64,000 bases of DNA from assembly GCA_003313425.1 (NCBI GenBank), contig NHZP01000023.1:930001-994000 (forward strand), written 5' to 3'. Of the stretch, positions 60,591 through 64,000 are shown one piece after another. The position numbers and the translations under genes were made by a program. Positions within the stretch are counted from its first letter, which is position 1; every line of letters starts with the position of its first letter. The notes under the pieces were generated by a model. That model was not told where the DNA came from. It saw only the letters and a list, made by a program, of their open reading frames with translations, and did no database searches. The DNA comes from Pseudopyrenochaeta lycopersici (Eukaryota; Ascomycota; Dothideomycetes; Pleosporales; Pseudopyrenochaetaceae).

Positions 60591-61394
60591 TTAAACAGCT
60601 ACTAACACAGTAAGAGCTGCAAAAAGCCAGACAAGAGGTGTGCTGTGTAGTAACTCGCCGTGGTTCTTATTCTCGTTCTTGTTCTCGCTATCAAAGTTTA
60701 CAGTAATATTCATAGCCAGCCTCGTTAACTTAGGCCTAGCCTCCCAAGTTTTGCGCGCTTTCTCAGACCTAGTCCTAGTAGGTCTCTTACTTTTTAATCG
60801 TTCCAGGCTTCTTTTTACCTCCTGTTTGCTTAGTGCATTATACACGTTCCCTGCGACGGTGTGTAGGCTAGCCTACGGCTCCACAAACAACGCTGCCAGG
60901 TCCTTAGGTTAGCCATCTGTTGTGTTTAGAAGAAGCTGTATAGAGCTATCCAGTAGAGGCAGGTTACTAGTTAGCAATTCCATAGCATAAGGTGCCTGCG
61001 AGGAGGGCTTTTTTAGGTTAACAAGCTCGTACACTATCTTACCCGCGAGAAACGTAAGCTAATAGGAGGACACCAGACCCGACTGCATAGAGCAAAGAGA
61101 CAGAGAGGATGCATTGCATCTAGCCTCATCAACTAGAAGGAGCGTGTAGGAGCCAGGAAGCCTCTGCTCTGTGCCTATCCTTACAGCCACAGCAGGATCT
61201 ATAGTAGCTACAGGGCCTACGTATTAGGGTCATGTTACTGTGCACAGCGTAGATAGTAACTCACGCTCCACAGGGATGCCAACACCGCCACTAGCAACCG
61301 CCGTGTTAAATTCTACAGTAAGATTATCTATAGCTATACCTCTTACAGACTGTAAAAGGCTAGCCATCAGAACTGTACGACAAGTAAAGTGCAT
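60591..61394 (-). pseudogene. Unknown protein with a hydrophobic C-terminus, RIP-damaged
   Basis: A minus-strand frame of 268 codons starts at ATG 61394 (MHFTCRTVLMASLLQSV), with a second ATG at 61367, and ends at 60591. Five TGA or TAG/TAA codons interrupt it at Gln or Trp positions; the last 84 codons are open. Visible features are YTLLLVDEARCNASSLSLC, a basic segment VKRSLERLKSKRPTRTRSE, an Asn/Glu-rich stretch and a final hydrophobic TPLVWLFAALTVLVAV that would suit a membrane anchor. The start may be a weak signal peptide. The family was not recognised. The same DNA has a plus-strand frame (60640-60912) that is probably its shadow. Confidence 0.45.
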
Positions 61395-62308
61395 TTTTAG
61401 TAGGCAGGCGTAAGAGGAGATAGATAGACAAATAGGAGGACAGGACGTTTAGGCTGGGTAGGTAAGAATAGACGAAAGAAAAGAGAAAGGGGCACAGCGA
61501 ATCCAAAGATAAAGGAAATGCAGCAGAGACAGATGCCAAAAGAGCGTCAGTTTTTTGTAGCTATTACCTTGCTACCGCATATCGCATACAGACTTAGTGT
61601 AAAGCGCAGCACAAGGTAAAGACAGCATACCTAACACTAGCGTTTCTCTACGTCCCTGCTGCATCATGCAAAGACCTTAGTTGTTAACAAAACAGCATAG
61701 CGAGAATAGCTAAACGTCCAAGTAACTAGCATATCAGTAAATCCCGACTGTTAGGCCTGTGTTAGGGAAGTAAGAACCAGCAGTTAAAACAGTTCGCTAA
61801 GGGAGGTGCAGTAGAGACGCACAGACTGTTAGAGGTCAGAGTAAATGCACAAGCTGCGCTAAGACACTTACAGCAGCTTCTAGAAGGCTTTAAAACACTA
61901 TACAGACCAGACAGGTGTTTCTTAGCCGCTGATCCTGTTACCTAATACAGCTGCTTCGTTTATACCCCCTTCTATTCAGTATAGTAATTAATTAGCGCGA
62001 TTGTGTTAAGTTCAGCCGCGTTATCCCGAATAGGCCGTGCACTAGGGGTGCTAGGGAAGTACCGTTCATGCCAAGGCAATGCGGGTCTAGTCATTATTGT
62101 CGTCTATGTCGCGACGTCCCTGCCAAGAACAAACCCTACGAGTTTCTTTAAGAGCCTCCCTTATTATACGATTGTTTTTACTAACAAATAGATAGGTTTA
62201 AAGGGCTATCGTTTATGCGTCTGGCTTAGTAGCTAACATGTCGAAACGATACAAGCAGCTTGGTATGTTAGGGGCACGATTTTCGTCCTTATAGGAGGTA
62301 TCTTAAAA
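61395..62308. other. Intergenic region
   Basis: No gene is supported. A 62-codon plus-strand frame at 62003-62191 shows no features. A purine-rich stretch lies at 61430-61530. Confidence 0.5.
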
Positions 62309-62316
62309 GGATATAA
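62309..62316 (+). promoter_or_regulatory. TATA box of the repeat-protein gene
   Basis: GATATAAAATAAGC lies about 150 bp before the ATG at 62463. It is followed by a pyrimidine-rich leader (CATCTCTCTATTTCATTTC), a normal fungal arrangement. Confidence 0.6.
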
Positions 62317-62462
62317 AATAAGCATCTTTTACCCTAATTAGAACTCATATTATTAGCATCTCTCTATTTCATTTCTAGACACGCATCTTCTGTGAATAAT
62401 TTCACTCAGCGCTCTTTTCCCTAACTTTAAGACTACCAATCCTTAACAAAGCCCCTTTTACT

Positions 62463-63853
62463 ATGCGAGCATTAACAGTCGCGGCCATTTTAGCGTTTAC
62501 TGCAGGCATGACTGCTAATACCGCACCTGTTGTCCTCTCAGAGGGTCTCTCTGATAGCCTCCCGTCTAGGCTTCTAACTACAGTTAGCCTTAATGTACCT
62601 GCAGGTGTTAATAATCTATAGGTCCCACACAGCGAACAATATACTAGGTTACTAACAGCATTAGGAGCCAGACAATCTAAGACTAGAGTTCTAAGGAGGC
62701 CCAGGCGGTTACAAAGAGAGAGCTACAGCGAGGCCGGGGCCGCGGTAGACGTGGCCGGGCAGGTCGTGTTAGCGGTGTTGTTAAGGGTGTAACTAAGGGG
62801 ATTGGCGGCGCAGCAGACGTAATTTTCATTAGGTAGACGATCCAGGACCAGACATCTTAAGAGGCGCAGCTAGTAGCGAAGAGAGAGCTACAGCGAGGCT
62901 GGGGCCGCGGTGGACGTAGCCGGGCGGGTCGTGTTAGCGGTGTTGTTAAGGGTGTAACTAAAGGTATTGGCGGGGTAGCAGATAGAATCTTCATTAGACA
63001 GACGATCCAAGACCAGACGTCTAAGGAATCGCAGCCAGTAGCGAAGAGAGAGCTACAGCGAGGCTAAGGACGTAGTAGACGCGGGCGAGCTGGTCGTATT
63101 AGCGACGTCGTTGAGGGCGTAACTAAAGGTATCGGCGGTACAGCAGATACTATTTTTATTAGGCAGACGATCCAAGACCAGACCTCTCAGGAATCGCAGC
63201 CAGTTGCAAAGAGGGAGCCGCAGCGAGGCCGGGGACGTAGTGGACGCAGGCAAGGTAGTCGTGTTGGCGGTGTTGTAGAGGGCGTAAGTGAGGGGATTGG
63301 CGGCGTAGCAGACGCAATTTTCATCGGACAGACAATCCAAGACCAGACCTCTCAGGAGGCGCAGCCAGTAGCTAAGAGGGAGCCGCAGCGAGGCCGGGGA
63401 CGTGGTGGACGCGGGCGAGGTAGTCGTGTTGGTAGGGTGGTTAAGGGTGTAAGTAAGGGTATTGGCGGGGTGGCAGATGGAATCTTTATCGGACAGACGA
63501 TACAAGACCAAAGCTCTGAGGAGGCGCAACTAGTAGCCAAGAGGGAGCCGCAGCGAGGCCGGGGACGTGGTGGACGCGGGCGAGGTAGTCGTGTTGGTAG
63601 GGTAGTTGAGGGTGTAAGTAAGAGTATTAGCGGGGTGGCAGATGGAATCTTCATCGGACAGACGATACAAGACCAAAGCTCTGAGGAGGCGCAACCAGTG
63701 GCGAAGAGGGAGGCACAGCGAGGCCAGGAAGGTGGTAGACTTGGGCAGGCAGGGATTTGCCAAGTGGGGGTTGAGTCAGCGTGTAATGGCGACTCAGCTA
63801 GACCAGATTTGGAGTTTGGTGCAGATTTAGACTTCACCGGTGCAGATTTCTAA
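62463..63853 (+). CDS. Secreted Kex2-type repeat precursor with 55-residue units
   Basis: ATG 62463 starts MRALTVAAILAFTAGMTANT, a signal peptide. The repeat part is in another frame (codon starts at 62696, 62708 and so on) and ends at TAA 63851-63853. Joining them needs an intron or a one-base change between about 62595 and 62665; TTACTAACAGCATTAG at 62649-62664 looks like a branch point and 3' splice site. Lys-Arg pairs occur at 62714, 62879, 63044, 63209, 63374, 63539 and 63704, exactly 165 bp apart. Each unit reads EPQRGRGRGGRGRG, then SRVGRVVEGVSKGIGG, then VADGIFIGQTIQDQ, then SSEEAQPVAKR. That is a basic Gly/Arg-rich start, an amphipathic middle and an acidic tail ending in Lys-Arg. 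The first three units carry RIP-type stops; the last four are open (63437-63853). Kex2 would release several peptides in the secretory pathway. Whether they are defensive, signalling or cyclised is unknown. Confidence 0.65.
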
Positions 63854-63868
63854 GATAGATTGTTAGTA
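62714..63868 (+). repeat. 165-bp tandem coding repeat, six full units plus a diverged last one
   Basis: The seven AAG-AGA/AGG codon pairs sit exactly 165 bp apart. Unit similarity is high, with mainly transitions between copies. The last unit diverges after EAQRGQEGG and ends in an acidic tail. Two further repeat-derived segments upstream (ARQTIQD-like at about 62669-62690 and EAQAVTKR at 62696-62719) belong to a partial first unit. Confidence 0.93.
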
Positions 63869-64000
63869 GTTTCTACAAGCGAGTAAAGTACAAAATATAG
63901 ATTATTAATAAGCAAGTCAATTTATTTAGGGTTGTAACAAGCTACTATAGATAAGGGAGTAATAAAAAGCAGTGTATAAAGTATAAAAAAGAATTGTAAA
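63854..64000 (+). other. 3' flank of the repeat-protein gene
   Basis: AT-rich sequence with AATAAA-like TTATTAATAAG near 63902-63912 and AATAAAAAG near 63960-63970, suitable for polyadenylation. The window ends here. Confidence 0.4.

Noticed and set aside
63053..63837. Long minus-strand frames of 158 and 161 codons
   Set aside because: They are shadows of the 165-bp coding repeat; the plus strand has the signal peptide, promoter and Lys-Arg periodicity.

Overview
This window looks like a transposon graveyard in a filamentous ascomycete (Pezizomycotina) with active repeat-induced point mutation (RIP). Most of it is AT-rich. Long coding frames keep their register but carry TAA, TAG or TGA where CAA, CAG, CGA or TGG codons are expected, and changes between repeat copies are C:G to T:A transitions. 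No bacterial features, rRNA or tRNA genes were seen.

Positions 1-1030 hold the 3' part of a decayed Fot1/pogo-type DNA transposon. About 1.8-44.1 kb is one old plus-strand Ty3/Gypsy element, called X here, opened by three independent insertions. (1) Minus-strand chromodomain Gypsy G1 (5156-30559, 4-bp duplication AGCT). It is split by minus-strand Gypsy E (9969-28806, duplication ACTTA), which is split by Gypsy D (12770-24565, duplication ATAG) and by a short hAT element (25408-25881, duplication TGCGAGAG). (2) Plus-strand Gypsy C (31471-39489, duplication TATAC). (3) A Fot1/pogo-like DDE transposon (40185-42169, duplication TA) with 107-bp inverted repeats. Removing each X insertion with one copy of its duplication restores the X reading frame, judged against the related pol of D. 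D is the least mutated copy. It carries an extra 1,115-codon frame of unknown function between integrase and the 3' LTR.

Positions 44.5-50.4 kb are closer to normal genic composition. One long intact frame encodes a secreted DUF7029-like protein whose expected start codon reads ATA. A short MITE lies upstream, and a frameshifted relic of another secreted protein lies downstream.

Positions 50.4-54.5 kb are a 3'-truncated, RIP-mutated Ty1/Copia element with a half-tRNA-type primer site. Positions 54.7-59.2 kb are a degraded, roughly 1,470-codon OrsD-type zinc-finger protein with the flanking architecture of subtelomeric helicase-like proteins but no visible helicase. A minus-strand frame with a hydrophobic C-terminus follows (60.6-61.4 kb).

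At the right edge (62463-63853) is a predicted secreted repeat protein: seven Lys-Arg sites spaced exactly 165 bp apart, which would release 55-residue Gly/Arg-rich peptides after Kex2-type cleavage. This is the strongest candidate for an undescribed system in the window. All family names come from reading the sequence alone; no database search was run.
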